64,000 nucleotides of DNA from Megascapheus bottae (lineage: Eukaryota; Chordata; Mammalia; Rodentia; Geomyidae). The stretch is from assembly GCA_024803745.1 (NCBI GenBank), contig JANJXV010000266.1, positions 806,001 through 870,000 on the forward strand. The letters are read 5' to 3'. Position numbers and translations under genes: made by a program. This document shows positions 1-10,229 of this stretch, in pieces (positions within the stretch are counted from its first letter, which is position 1; each line of letters begins with the position of its first letter). The notes under the pieces are model-generated. The model was not told the origin of the DNA. It saw nothing but the letters and a program-made list of their open reading frames with translations, and searched no databases.

Positions 1-342
1 CAAAGCTGATCCCTGCCTACCAGAAAGGTGATCTCTTTTATGTGGGAAACTTCCTGCACAATTTCAAATAGTGGAGGACAATGTAGTAGTTGCTGGAAAT
101 TTTCTTGAAAAAGTGAGTGTTCCCCCTCCAAAACCATGTTTGCTCACCAACTTGCAGACTCCACTCTGTCCACTCTGTACCTATTTCCATTCTTAGGTTT
201 GGGTCATCGTGTAAGAGCTTATCCTGAACTCCTGATGAAAAACCCACCAATGGAGCTGGTGACTGATGGAGACTGAGAATCATCACTGCACTCCAGAAAC
301 CATGGGCCTTCTGTAGAAATTACCAAACAGGTTTAGAGTCCT
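1..342. other. Unannotated leading sequence
   Basis: No SINE, L1 or coding signature that I can recognise. It may belong to the same unit as the open frame at 343-867 (for example exon or 5' UTR sequence), but there is no direct evidence. Confidence 0.3.
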
Positions 343-867
343 ATGGATATACCTTTTGCTCTGAACCCCATGTGTGACACAGTTGAACCTGCAGATACTA
401 TGGAGGAAGAAAAAGAGCATCCAGATTTCCTTCCGTTTCCTTTCACACTCCACCCAGAGTCAGTCCATCTGAGTCAGAGAACACTCCACTTATTGTGCAA
501 GCTGAAGGGGCACACGCTGGGCTCATGGAAAATGTCCCCATGGGAAGCAGCAAGTGTACTCTCAATACTGGATTCATTGGAGGAAAATGAATCCATCCTC
601 ACAGAATATCCAGACCAATCCATCTCACTAAAAGAGACTCAATCTCCATTCGACAAACCAGAATCCATCCCCCTCTTAACTCAGGAAGGACATTCTGTTT
701 CTCATGAGGAAGGAGACCCTTCTGAGGACTCGGAAGTAGAATTACTGTCTGAAGGCAACTTGGAGGCCAGTCTGGATTTAGAGCTTCCCTGTCCCCTTCC
801 TAAAAAGACGTCTCTTTATCTTGCTCTCATGATTCTTGTCAAGTATTCATTGTATTTACTTTGCTAA
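343..867 (+). CDS. Unrecognised 174-codon open frame, acidic, hydrophobic C-terminus
   Basis: An ATG-initiated frame of 174 codons that I do not recognise. The middle is rich in Glu, Asp and Ser (residues about 75-145) and the last ~17 residues are hydrophobic (SLYLALMILVKYSLYLL), like a membrane segment. It lies outside the recognisable repeats, and nothing upstream (1-342) looks like a promoter or a splice acceptor that I can defend. The next frame (861-1166) begins with another hydrophobic stretch, so a frameshift near 865 could have split one membrane-anchored protein. Alternatives are a terminal exon of a gene extending to the left, a processed pseudogene, or chance. I assign no function. 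Confidence 0.3.
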   Translation: MDIPFALNPMCDTVEPADTMEEEKEHPDFLPFPFTLHPESVHLSQRTLHLLCKLKGHTLGSWKMSPWEAASVLSILDSLEENESILTEYPDQSISLKETQSPFDKPESIPLLTQEGHSVSHEEGDPSEDSEVELLSEGNLEASLDLELPCPLPKKTSLYLALMILVKYSLYLLC

Positions 868-1166
868 CTATTAAACTCTCATTGTTAATATTATGGTGTG
901 CAGTTCTTCAGTGCTTATTATACTGTGTTTTATTTTCCACTTATAATGTGAGACCTCAGACACATAGGTCCTGGGTGGGCCAAAAACCAGACAGGTCTGG
1001 TCCCATAGAAGACAACCTTACTGGATATACAGGGAACTATGAAATGCATGGAATCACCAGGAATCCAGGCCAGGCCTCCATGGAAAGACAAGTCAGCTAC
1101 CAAAGCTTAAGGACAGAGCAGATGCCTGGAAATGTGTTTTGTCAATCGGGAGAAGTGCCAGAGTAA
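861..1166 (+). pseudogene. Possible frameshifted continuation of the 343-867 frame
   Basis: An open frame of 101 codons that starts at TTG, not ATG, and overlaps the end of the previous frame. Its first ~30 residues are hydrophobic (LSLLILWCAVLQCLLYC) and the remainder is polar. The lack of an ATG and the hydrophobic overlap suggest it is the shifted continuation of the upstream frame, not a separate gene. An ATTAAA hexamer lies ~80 bases downstream at 1248-1253 and could be a polyadenylation signal. No family recognised. Confidence 0.18.
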
Positions 1167-1292
1167 CTGTAATATTATGTGGGACTCTGTTCTGTGAGTT
1201 CAAGTCTGTTTATATATCCATTGTGCTTTGTACAAATATTTAAGAAAATTAAAACTCCACAATAGCATCAAAAATCTACTTTGGCTTTTAAT

Positions 1293-1478
1293 GTTGCCTA
1301 GTCGTAGAGTGCTCGCCTAGTATACAAGAAGACCTTGATTCAATTCCTCGACACTGCATACACAGAAAAAGCAGATGGGGCACTGTTGCTCAGGTGTAAG
1401 AGTGCCACCCTTGAACAAATGTGGCCAAGGACAGTTCCTGGTCCCTCAGTTCAAGCCGCAGGACTAGCCAAACCAGAA
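1293..1478 (+). mobile_element. SINE, ID-like dimer (IDL-Geo-like)
   Basis: The ID-like left half ('gtagagtgctcgcctagta') is followed by the right half ending 'cctcagttcaagccgcaggac'. The copy is diverged. The left half resembles tRNA-Ala-derived ID elements. Confidence 0.7.
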
Positions 1479-1884
1479 ATCATACCATTTTCCACACATT
1501 TGGAAATAAATCTGATTTATCTAACCCTACTTCTTTTTTGCCAGTCCAGGGTGTGTGCCACCAAGCCAAACTACTGGCCCCCAACCTTACTATTTTTAAT
1601 CATTTAATTTTTTTACATAATCATATTTCATGCTGTCTGTATTAATACCATAAACAGTATGCTTAGTGTAATAATGTTAAAGGTAAAACATAAGAAATTA
1701 ATAACTAAAATTCCTTTTATATTAGTTTTATAGCATTACTACAATTTTATGAGAAAAATTACTTAGAATGTTTATTTTAGAGTTCAAGTAATCCATTTTG
1801 ATAAATATATCAACCTACATCATTTATTTGAACACATTTTAAACTATTTTTTTCAGGAATGAAAATACATATATATTTGTTGTA
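1479..1884. other. AT-rich sequence with no recognised feature
   Basis: AT-rich DNA between a SINE and the purine-rich repeat at 1885. I see no gene or repeat family that I can name. Confidence 0.3.
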
Positions 1885-2012
1885 AATGAAATTTATGACT
1901 TGGGGGGAAAGGAAAGAGAAAATGGGGGAGGGGGTAACAGTGTTTACAAGAAATGTACTCATTACATATGTAACAGCAATCTCTTTGTATATCACCTTGA
2001 ACAACAAATTTT
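1885..2012 (+). repeat. Interspersed repeat fragment with G-rich tract and 'cattacatatgtaac' tail
   Basis: A purine-rich tract (aaaatgggggagggggtaaca) is followed by 'aagaaatgtactcattacatatgtaac'-type sequence. The same arrangement occurs at 8490-8650. The layout (G-rich purines, then the terminal block) resembles an L1 3' UTR but is not the same sequence as the L1 3' UTRs here. The family is not identified. Confidence 0.5.
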
Positions 2013-2052
2013 TTGAAAAGTACAATAAGTTTAAATGTCTACTTTGGGCAGA

Positions 2053-2262
2053 ATTTTTTTTTGCCAGTACTGGGCTTAGACTCAGGACCTGAGCACGATC
2101 CTTGTTTTTGTTTTTGTTTATTCTTAAGGCGCAAGTTCTATCACATGTGCCACAGCATCACTTTTATCTTTTTTTATCAATGTTGTGCTGAGGAATTGAA
2201 CTTGGGTCTTCATTCATGCTCGGCAAGAACGCTTCCACCAGGCTTAACTTATGGCCCCAGTG
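2053..2262 (-). mobile_element. SINE, ID-like dimer, antisense
   Basis: On this strand it reads as a T-run, then 'gccagtactgggcttagac', then 'gctgaggaattgaacttgg' and 'catgctcggcaagaacgct'. This is the reverse complement of the IDL-type SINE with its A-rich tail at the left end. Diverged. Confidence 0.65.
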
Positions 2263-2408
2263 GGAAGGAAGTTTTCCATAAAATATGTAGGAAATATGTA
2301 CACTAAGGAAAAGCCATCAAAAATAGAAGAAAAATTATATACTTAGATAACAACATGCCAGTATTATGGCAGATCTCTGTAATTCTAGCTTCAAGAGTGG
2401 CCTATTTG

Positions 2409-2508
2409 GACCGGGAGTTGGCTGGCTGAAGTAAAGTGCTATCCTTGAGCAAGCCCTAGGATAGTGCTCTGGCCATGAGTTGAAGCCATAGGACATGCAA
2501 AAAATAAT
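2409..2508 (+). mobile_element. SINE right-half fragment
   Basis: Only the right monomer is visible ('agtgctatccttgagcaag', 'gttgaagccataggacatg', A-rich tail). Confidence 0.5.
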
Positions 2509-2515
2509 AATTTAA

Positions 2516-2735
2516 TGCCCGTGACTGGTGGCTCACCCTGGTAATCCTAGCTACCCTGGAGGATCGAGGTTCAAAGACGGCCCAGGCATAAAAATCTGTG
2601 AGAATCTTATTTCCAAGTAATCCAGAAAATTCAAAATGACAATGTGCCTCAAGTGGTAGAGCTCTTGCCTTGAGCTGAAGAGCTTAAGGTAAACATCCAG
2701 GCCCAGAGTTCAAGCCCCATGAGTGAAAAAAAAAG
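2516..2735 (+). mobile_element. SINE, B1-like head plus tRNA-like right half
   Basis: The head is 'ctggtggctcaccctggtaa'. It is followed by 'gtggtagagctcttgccttg', 'gttcaagccccatgagtg' and an A-rich tail. This is the second SINE type in the window: a 7SL/B1-like head ('cctgtaatcctagctactca' consensus) with a right half related to that of the ID-like type. Confidence 0.65.
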
Positions 2736-2760
2736 AGAAAGAAAAAGAAAGCCCTTATCT

Positions 2761-2848
2761 AAGGCTGGAGTGCACACTAGTGGTAGTTTGCTTGCCTAGT
2801 ATGCACAAAGCCCTGTGTTCAATCACTCTGTACCACTTACACCAAAAA
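2761..2848 (+). mobile_element. SINE left half, ID-like
   Basis: ID-like monomer ('ttgcttgcctagtatgcaca', 'gtgttcaatcactctgtacc') ending in an A-run. It is immediately followed by another SINE. Confidence 0.55.
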
Positions 2849-3051
2849 AAAGCTGGAAATGATCTCAGAAGGTTGGGTTCTGAGGATCACAGTTCAAAGC
2901 CAGGCCAGACACTAAAGTGCATGAAACTGTTTCTTCCACTTAAGCACCAGAAAACCAGAAGTGACACTGTGGCTCAAGGTGTTTAAGGTTGTAGCCTTGA
3001 GCTGAAGAGCCCAGGGACACTGCCCAGGTGCACAATTAAAGTCTTACAACC

Positions 3052-3053
<2 letters not shown>
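2849..3053 (+). mobile_element. SINE, B1-headed type
   Basis: A copy lacking part of the head ('gggttctgaggatcacagtt'), with the right half 'ttgagctgaagagcccaggg'. It ends in an A-rich tail that runs directly into the GA microsatellite. Confidence 0.6.
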
Positions 3054-3097
<44 letters not shown>

Positions 3098-3241
3098 GAG
3101 AGACAGAGAGAGACAGAGAGAGAGACAGAGAGAGAGAGAGACAGAGAGACAGAGAGAGAGAGACAGAGACAGAGAGAGAGACAGAGAGACAGACAGGCAG
3201 ACAGACAGATACAGACAGACAGAGAGACAGAGACAGAGACA
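3053..3241. repeat. (GA)n/(GACA)n microsatellite
   Basis: About 190 bases of GA repeats interrupted by GACA. It starts at the tail of the upstream SINE, a common origin for such tracts. Confidence 0.95.
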
Positions 3242-3245
3242 TCAA

Positions 3246-3492
3246 ACAGTCAGGCACTGCTGGATGAAGCGTGTAATTCTACCTACTATGGAGGCTGAGA
3301 TTGGAGGATCTTGGTTCAAAGCCCAAAGCCAGCCTGGACACATATGTTTGTGAGACTTACATCACCAATTAACTACCAGAAACCAAAAATGGAGCTGTAG
3401 TGGAAGAGCGCTAGCCTTGAGCTGAAGAGGTCAGGGACAGTCCAGGCCCAAAGTCCAAGCAACATGACGAATCAATAATAAAAAAAAGAAGA
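3246..3492 (+). mobile_element. SINE, B1-headed type
   Basis: Head 'gtgtaattctacctactatg' and 'gaggatcttggttcaaagcc', right half 'gccttgagctgaagaggtca', and an A-rich tail near 3475-3490. Confidence 0.7.
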
Positions 3493-3519
3493 TAGCTAAT
3501 AGTAATGATGAATAATTTT

Positions 3520-3710
3520 GGGCTGGGAGTTTGGCCTAGTGGTAGAGTGCTTGCCTAGCATGCACGAAGACCTGGGTTCAATTCCTCAATATCACATACA
3601 TAGAAAAATGCTGGAAGTGGTGCTGAGGCTGAAGTGGTAGAGCCCTAGCCTTGAGAAAATATAAGGACAGTGCTCAGTCCCTGAGTTCAAGGCCAGGACT
3701 GGCCAAATCA
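3520..3710 (+). mobile_element. SINE, ID-like dimer (good copy)
   Basis: One of the better-preserved copies: 'gtggtagagtgcttgcctag', 'gacctgggttcaattcctca', then the right half ending 'caaggccaggactggcc'. The left half keeps A-box-like (TAGTGGTAGAG) and B-box-like (GGTTCAATTCC) blocks expected of a tRNA-derived Pol III promoter. Confidence 0.8.
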
Positions 3711-3800
3711 AAAGTAGTAGAGCACTGGCATTGAACTGAAGATCTGAGGAACAGCCCAGGCACAGAGTTCAAGCACCGCAAACAACAACAACAAAATCTA
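3711..3800 (+). mobile_element. SINE right-half fragment
   Basis: Right monomer only ('gtagagcactggcattgaac', 'cacagagttcaagcaccgca') with an (AAC)n tail. Confidence 0.5.
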
Positions 3801-4152
3801 TGAAATGGCAGTGGTGGATGTAAGCTAAGCAAAAATAGAGTAGAAATTGGTAAAATACATATTTGTGTGTAAGCAAAATAGCCAGACTTATGCATTAGAA
3901 CAGGATAGCAACTTGAAAAAAAATTTTGTTTTCCATCTCACTAGGTCCTGTCTCTTAATTTATTCAAGTAAGTAAAATGCTGGGTTTTATAATCGTTGCT
4001 CTGAATATTAGAAAATCATAATATCTCTCATTAACCAACAAAGACCAGGAACTGGGGCTTCGTTGAAATGGCAGAGTATCAGGCAAGAGAAGAAAACATT
4101 GAAGTAAGAACTTGAAGTTCTTGATCCAGAACCTGCATAGTAACAGAGCAGC

Positions 4153-4372
4153 AGCCTGGTGATGGTACCTCACACCTATAATCTTAGCTACTCAGGAGGC
4201 TAAGATCTGAGAATCAAAGTTTAAAGCCAGCCAAAGTACCCAGTTAACTGCCAGAAAAAACAGAAGTGGCACTGTGGCTCACAGATTAAAGCACTAGCCT
4301 TGAGCTGAAGAGCTCAGGGACAGTGCCCAGGCCCAGAGTTCAAGCCCCACAATTGACAAAAATCAAACAAGC
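4153..4372 (+). mobile_element. SINE, B1-headed type (good copy)
   Basis: Head 'ataatcttagctactcagga' and right half 'agctgaagagctcagggaca', ending 'gttcaagccccacaattgac' plus an A-rich tail. Confidence 0.75.
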
Positions 4373-4584
4373 AAACAAAACTCACAAAGAAGCCTGCAGA
4401 CCACAGTGGTTCTGCTGAGTCTCTTCTTTATGGGGATCAGGAAACATTTCACTTTTTCTGTCTCTTCCCATCTCAACATTCATACTAAAATAAGACTGTG
4501 TTGAAAGTTTCAATTTATAAAAATGTTTTTCATGAAGCACCCTGAAATATTCATCGCTTATAACTCAATTGAAGATAGTTGATT

Positions 4585-4675
4585 TGGGGCTGCATTGGTA
4601 CAGTGCTAGCCTTGAGCAGAAAAGGTCAGGGATAGAGCTGAAGCACTCAGTTGAAGACCCAGTGCCAACACACCA
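4585..4675 (+). mobile_element. SINE right-half fragment
   Basis: A degenerate right monomer ('tacagtgctagccttgagca') without a left half. Confidence 0.5.
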
Positions 4676-4771
4676 AAGAAATTATGCACTTTATACATAT
4701 TTTCTAATTTCTTAATGAATTTTTCAGTCTGTATAAATATAGGGTACATTCCTTGTTACTTAAGTAAGATT

Positions 4772-4980
4772 GCTCTTTTTTTTCTTTTTGCCAGTCCTAC
4801 GGCTTGGACTCAGGGCCTAGACATTTTCATTGGACTCGCTTGCCCAAGGTGAGTGCTCTGCCTCTTTAAACACAGCGCCACTTCTAGCTTTTTTCTGAAT
4901 ATGCGGTACCGGTGAATAGAACCTAGGTCTTCATGCATTCTAGGTGAGCACTCTACCATTAGGCTACATTCCCAGGCAGT
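4772..4980 (-). mobile_element. SINE, ID-like dimer, antisense
   Basis: T-run, 'tgccagtcctacggcttgga', then 'gcactctaccattaggct' at the right edge: a reverse-complement ID-like copy. Confidence 0.7.
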
Positions 4981-5033
4981 GAGATTCCTCTTACAGTCAT
5001 TGTATGTTCACAGAGTTTGATCTCACACACTGT

Positions 5034-5123
5034 AGGGCCCTGGTTGGCTTTGACCTGTGATCCTAAGCCCTGAGCCTCCTAAGTAGCTGAAATTAAGTTG
5101 TGAGCCAGCATGATGGCTTCCAT
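5034..5123 (-). mobile_element. SINE B1-like head fragment, antisense
   Basis: 'ggttggctttgacctgtgat', 'gagcctcctaagtagctgaa' and 'gtgagccagcatgatggc' are the reverse complement of the B1-like head. Confidence 0.55.
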
Positions 5124-5164
5124 TCTTTTTTCTACAAAAAGATATGTAGTTATCTAAAATATAT

Positions 5165-6290
5165 CTATAGCTGAAAAAAATGAATCTCTCCCAAACAAAT
5201 CTTCAAAGAAACAACCATCCTATTAAAAGGTGGGCTAAAGACTTAAAAGAGTATTCTCTGAAGAAAAAATTAAAATGGGCTTTAGACACATGAAGAAATG
5301 CTCCATATCTCTAGCAATAAGGGAAATGAAAATCAAAACAACTTTGAGATTCCACCTGACTCCAGTCAGAATGGCCATTATCAAAAAATCTAATAAGAGA
5401 TACTGGTGGGGAAGTGACCAGGTGGGATCACACCTACACTGTTGGTGCGAGTGTAAACTCGTTCAACCACTAGGGAAAGCAGTGTGGTGGTTCCTCAAAA
5501 GACTTAACATAGAGCTCCCCTATGATCCAGCAAATCCACTACTTGGCATCTACCCAATTGTCCAGAAAAAAGGACATACTAAAGCCACTAGCACAATGAT
5601 GCTCATTGCAGCACTATTTACCATAGCAAAGATATGAAACCAACCCAGATGCCACTCAGTAGATGACTGAATCAAGAAGATGTGGTACTTATACACAATG
5701 GAATGCTATGCTGCCATCAGAAGGAATGACATAGCCCCATTTGTAAGGAAATGGAAAGACTTGGAAAAATTCATATTAAGTGAAGCAGCCAGACCCAAAG
5801 AAACATAAGCTCAATGGTTTCCCTCATTTGTAATAATTAGTTCACATCTAGGACTCTCCTAGCAGAGGATTACAATAACTCAAAAACCTAGGTATATAAG
5901 GTCATATAGGATGAGGCTAAATGAAAGGATCTCTAGGATATGGGAACAAGAGCTATATCTTGTGTCATCGTTGCTCTTAATCTTGTGTGATTTTTGTCCT
6001 TAATCTACTATGTTATTTCTCATCTCTTATTTTGCCCTTTGGTTAATGTCAGATTGTTACTGTATCTGATTTTTTCCCTGGCATATTGTATATATGTTTA
6101 TTTGTTTATGTCAAATAGGAAAGGGAAGGGGGGAAACAAGATGATTGGGAAGGGGAGGGGAGAGGGAACTGGGGACAAAAACATGTGGAGTGGAATAAAT
6201 GTGTGAGAAGTAATGCAGTCCACTACCTGTAAATGTAATCGTAACCCCTCTATACATTACCCTGAAAATAAAAAAGAGACTATAAAAATA
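5165..6290 (+). mobile_element. 5'-truncated L1, ORF2 C-terminus and 3' UTR
   Basis: From 5275 it encodes the ORF2 C-terminal region, recognisable by [21 protein letters not shown] and LGIYP. These match the array L1s (for example the region after 11700) but with clear divergence. The frame opens for 120 codons and stops at 5635-5637 (TGA replacing the Trp of the array copies). The 3' UTR has a G-rich purine tract near 6118-6165 and an A-rich end near 6270-6285. It is an older insertion than the array copies, truncated at the 5' end as is usual for L1. Confidence 0.85.
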
Positions 6291-6299
6291 TCTGTAGAA

Positions 6300-6351
6300 A
6301 ATGAGGTTGGATGATGGAAACAACCAGATGCCCTACTACAGAAAATGTGAT

Positions 6352-6394
<43 letters not shown>

Positions 6395-6955
6395 GGAATG
6401 ATATATAGCCAACCGACAAGATAAAATAATGGCATTCTCAGGGAAGTGGATGAAAAGGAAAAAAATCATATTAACTGTAGTAAGCCAAACTCAAAGGAAC
6501 ATAGGCCCAAGAGTCTCCCTCATTTGTCAAATTCAGTAGAAACCTTGGGCTCTGCTACCAGAGATTTACAATAGAACAAAATCTAGAGACATCGTGACAA
6601 ATAGTATGACACTAAATGTAAGGACCTCCAAGATAAAGAAACAAAACTCATATAATGAGTGATTGTTGTCCTTAATGAACTATGTGATCTCTTATCTCTT
6701 TTGCTATCCCTTGGTTATATCATATTGTTACAATATTTCACCTTGTTTTCTGATATATTTCATATGTGCCTAATTGGTTATTTGAAATTGGATAGGGAAG
6801 GGGAGAAATGAACATGAATGGGGGTAGGGGAAGGGAAATGGGGACCATATCATTACATGGGGTATCAAAGTTTGAGAAGTAATGCACCTTCTATCTGGTG
6901 AATATAATGTAACCCTTCTATAAATTACAATAAATATAAATACATAAAAAGAAGA
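6300..6955 (+). mobile_element. Second 5'-truncated L1 3' end
   Basis: It starts with degenerate ORF2 C-terminal sequence (around 'caaccagatgccctactaca', 'aatggaatgatatatagcc') interrupted by a CA microsatellite. It then carries a 3' UTR close to that of the array L1s ('agaaaccttgggctctgcta', G-rich tract near 6790-6845, A-rich end near 6925-6950). It follows the preceding L1 head-to-tail. Confidence 0.8.
6353..6392. repeat. (CA)n microsatellite
   Basis: About 19 CA units inside the L1 fragment at 6300-6955. Confidence 0.95.
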
Positions 6956-7388
6956 TCTGCACAGAAAAAAATAATAATGGCATTTTTGGGGTAGTGGATG
7001 AAATTAGAGTGAATCCTGTTGAGTGAGATAAGTCAAGACCAAGGAACAAAGGTACATGATATCCTTAATATATGGATATTAGTTTCAAACAGTAGTAGAG
7101 CGATGATTGAATAGTTGATACCCAAAGCTCTGGACATAATTTTGGAGATATAAACATAACTACATAGACATAAAATTCTAGGATAGACTATACACTCTAT
7201 AGACATGTGTTTTATTATAGATTAATCTGTATCTATGACATACAAAGACTCAGCTTAATTTTTACTATATTCTAAAATCTATGTGCCAGTGATTGTATAG
7301 CGATTCCCTTCTTGAATACTTGTTGGTTAAACATGACATTTGAAATATGATGTAAAATTCAATGTTAATAAATTTTTTAAAAAAGAGG
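6956..7388 (+). mobile_element. Third L1-like 3' end, a different subfamily
   Basis: The first ~60 bases resemble ORF2 C-terminal DNA ('gtggatgaaattagagtgaa', 'ttgagtgagataagtcaaga'). The rest is an unrelated AT-rich 3' UTR ending in 'aataaattttttaaaaaaga'. It lacks the G-rich tract of the two upstream L1s, so it is probably an older subfamily. Confidence 0.55.
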
Positions 7389-7767
7389 CTAGAGGTAAAC
7401 ACCACTAATGTACTTGCTCTAAGTGGTACAGAAATTTTCTTAATGAATCAAGGGGTTTTATTACATCTTTATGCAATTATTTTAGTTCTGAGTGTTCTAC
7501 ACTCAATGATACTTCTGGAAAGATGATATAGCTGACTGTGTAGATGGTATGAAGACATACTGGCCTAAACGTAGAATAAAGCATTGGTAAGTGGCTGTTA
7601 GCTGTCCAGATTCTACTGGAATATGTGGAATGAATTTATTAAGCACAATGCAGGCTCTTAGTCAGATCAGGATCAAGATTATGTGGTTCCATCAGATGAA
7701 TGAGGAAAGATCAGAAAAATCTACTAAGATATCCAGATATACTTTTTAAACTAAGGTATCTGGACTC
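7389..7767. other. No recognised feature
   Basis: AT-rich, apparently single-copy sequence between an L1 end and an antisense SINE. No coding or repeat signal that I can support. Confidence 0.3.
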
Positions 7768-8012
7768 CTTTTTTTTGTTTCTTGGTGGGGAGGTTGAACT
7801 TTGGACCTGGGCAAGGTCTCTTAGTTCTTTTTCCTCAAGGCTAATGCTGTACCAGTTTTAGCCACAACTCCACTTAGTTTTTGGGTGGATAAGTGGAGAG
7901 TAGAATCTTACAGTTTTTTTTGTTTTCTTTCTTTTTGCTTGCAAAGGCTTTGAATCACCTTCTCCCTGGGTAGTAGAATGACAATTATGACCCTCCAGCG
8001 CCTGGCTAGTGA
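7768..8012 (-). mobile_element. Antisense SINE, B1-headed type, diverged
   Basis: T-rich start, 'ggaggttgaactttggacct', 'cctcaaggctaatgctgtac', and a poor match to the B1-like head at its end ('ccctccagcgcctggc'). Heavily diverged. Confidence 0.45.
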
Positions 8013-8120
8013 TTTTTTGAAAACTGGACTTTATTCCAAATCACATAACTGGTTCCTAGCAAAGTTTTGAAGACTGACTTAAATGTGACAGATTTTTGTC
8101 ACTTGGAGACACTCTGTGCT

Positions 8121-8240
8121 GAACGTTAGAAATCTACCAGCTGAGTCACAGTGGCACTTCCAGTTTTTTGTTTATGTGGTGCTGAGGAATGGAATCCAGG
8201 GTTTCATACATGCTAGGCAAGCTTCATTTTCAGCCCAAGG
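8121..8240 (-). mobile_element. Antisense SINE fragment, ID-like
   Basis: 'gtggtgctgaggaatggaat' and 'cataatgctaggcaag'-like sequence ('catacatgctaggcaagctt') are the reverse complement of the ID-like half. Confidence 0.5.
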
Positions 8241-8489
8241 TTTTATGTTTTGTTTTTTTCAGTGTTGTTGCTTCTAAGGTACTGTATGATGTTCTTTCAT
8301 TTTCTTTGCTTTTTACCTCTTTTCTTCTTTTTCCCTTTAGTTTTATTCTCTGTAGTCACTGTGTTGAATTCGGGTACCCTGTGTCTTGTACATAGGTTTA
8401 TGTGATTTGGGGAATGGAGAGGGTATAATAAAATGGTAAAAAAAAAACAAAGGAAAAAGGGTGAACCAATTGAACAGTGATACTTGGAA

Positions 8490-8650
8490 GACACTAAACG
8501 GAAATGAACTGAACAATCTGGGTGGAGAGGGGGCTGAGGGTAGGAAAACAGAGAAAAATGAGGGAGGGGATAACAATTTTCTTAAGAAATATGTTCATTA
8601 CTTATGTAACCGTATGCCAACTATATATTGACTTAACAAAAAAAATTAAC
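8490..8650 (+). repeat. Second copy of the purine-rich repeat seen at 1885
   Basis: 'aaaatgagggaggggataac', then 'aagaaatatgttcattacttatgtaac'-type sequence and an A-rich end, in the same order as at 1885-2012. Two independent copies support an interspersed family. I cannot name it. Confidence 0.5.
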
Positions 8651-8666
8651 TTAAAAAATAATTTAG

Positions 8667-8886
8667 CCGGGTATGGTGGCTCACACTTGTAAATGTAGCT
8701 ACTCAAGAGGCTGGGATCCAAGGATAGCAGTTCAAAGTCAGCCTGGGCACTGAAGTCCATGTGACTCTTATCTCCAATTAACCACCAGAAACCCAGAAGT
8801 GGCCCTATGGCTCAAGGGATAGGGCAGTAGTCTTGAGCTGAAAAGCTCAGTGACAAGACCCAGGTGCAGAATTGCAGTCCCATGAC
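8667..8886 (+). mobile_element. SINE, B1-headed type
   Basis: Head 'gccgggtatggtggctcaca', then 'gctactcaagaggctgggat', and right half 'cttgagctgaaaagctcagt'. Confidence 0.75.
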
Positions 8887-8902
8887 TTGAATGATGAATG
8901 AT

Positions 8903-9128
8903 ACTAGCCAGGCTCTGTGCGCTCACACTTGGAATCCTATCTACACAGAATCAGGTTTGAATCCAGCCCAAACACATTGCATGATATTCTGATTTACAGT
9001 TCATTACCAAAAATCTGGAAGTGGAGCTGTGGATAAAGTGGTAGAACACTAGCCTGAAGCAAAAAAAAAACTTTTAAGGACAGTTCCCAGGCCCTGGGTT
9101 CAAGTCCCAGGACTTGCATAAAACAACA
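8903..9128 (+). mobile_element. SINE, B1-headed type, diverged
   Basis: Partial head 'gctcacacttggaatcctat', right half 'gtggtagaacactagcctga', ending 'gttcaagtcccaggacttgc'. Confidence 0.6.
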
Positions 9129-9825
9129 ATATGTGACGCTGAGTCCTCCATCATTTGGTGTTATAGTTCAATATTCTTGATATGCGTCTTAGAAATTAAG
9201 TCCCTAGCAAATACTCTCCCCTGAAATTCTGCTTCATAGCTGATTCATAGAATTTCAGCATCATTACTATCACCTACCAGTTAGCATAGCAGTCTACTAC
9301 TGAAAATTTGAAGAAAACTTTTGAGTAATCCTAATAAATCTGTGTATCATCTGCACACACATCAAATCAGCAGGAGCTATGTTCTACTATTATATAAATG
9401 TATTTAATCCCTTCTTGACTTAATGAGCCTTAAAGAGTAAAACATATGAAGTAGTTATGAAACTAACAGTCACCATTCTTCTACCTAATATTGTAATATA
9501 AGTTTATAAATGCAAGGACTATTCTGAAGTGTCCAGAAGATAGCTTCTAATTATAATATTCTCATGAAGTATAGTTTTTAAGAAACATGTTGCTTGCTTT
9601 GGGAAAGCAAAGGCAAGGAAAAATGATATAAGTAAGTTCCCTATTTATCAGAAGGAAAATACTATTGGGTTTAGATCAACTTCATTCATTCCGTGCTGAT
9701 GAAACAAATATTTGCAATTCCTGAGGCCAATCACTTCATTGTGATGCAAATCAGCCAGCTTAGATCAATCTTCCAAAAAAGGAAAGGAACAAATGAGAAG
9801 CAATTAAGGTTTCCAAAATGAACGA
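9129..9825. other. No recognised feature
   Basis: About 700 bases of AT-rich sequence without an open frame, SINE or L1 match that I can recognise. Confidence 0.3.
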
Positions 9826-9900
9826 GGTGGTGGTGGCAGCTCACACTTGTAATTCTATCTACTCAAGGCCTGAAATCCAAGGATCTGGATTAAGTCTGTC
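9826..9900 (+). mobile_element. SINE B1-like head fragment
   Basis: 'cagctcacacttgtaattct' and 'tctactcaaggcctgaaatc' match the B1-like head only. Confidence 0.45.
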
Positions 9901-10229
9901 TGGGATGAAGATATTACTGTCTGTAACATCATCTCTGTTATCACAGCCCAGCTGATACACTCTGCCCAAAGGTTCCAAACACCAAAGTCCATCTCCTATC
10001 TGAAATACTACCAAACGTACTCACATATTATTTCCTCTTTGGGAGATAGTTGAAACATGTACCAGAAACATTTCCCTGGCATCAGAGTGGAAGTGGACAT
10101 ATATACTCACTAGAATCCCATCTAGTAAATTACAGTCAATCATCGTTCCTCACATCTTGTTGGTTAAATTGAACAATGAGTGTTTGGATCAGAAGCAATG
10201 TGTATGAGCATACATGTTGTAAAAGTATT
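9901..10229. other. No recognised feature
   Basis: Apparently unique sequence between two SINE fragments. Nothing supportable. Confidence 0.3.

Noticed and set aside
3036..3257. Minus-strand Ser/Leu/Val-repeat open frame
   Set aside because: Translation of the GA microsatellite; low complexity, not a gene.
3520..3710. tRNA gene (A- and B-box-like blocks)
   Set aside because: The match is to the tRNA-derived half of a SINE with no clover-leaf acceptor stem. Many copies occur, so these are SINEs and not tRNA genes.
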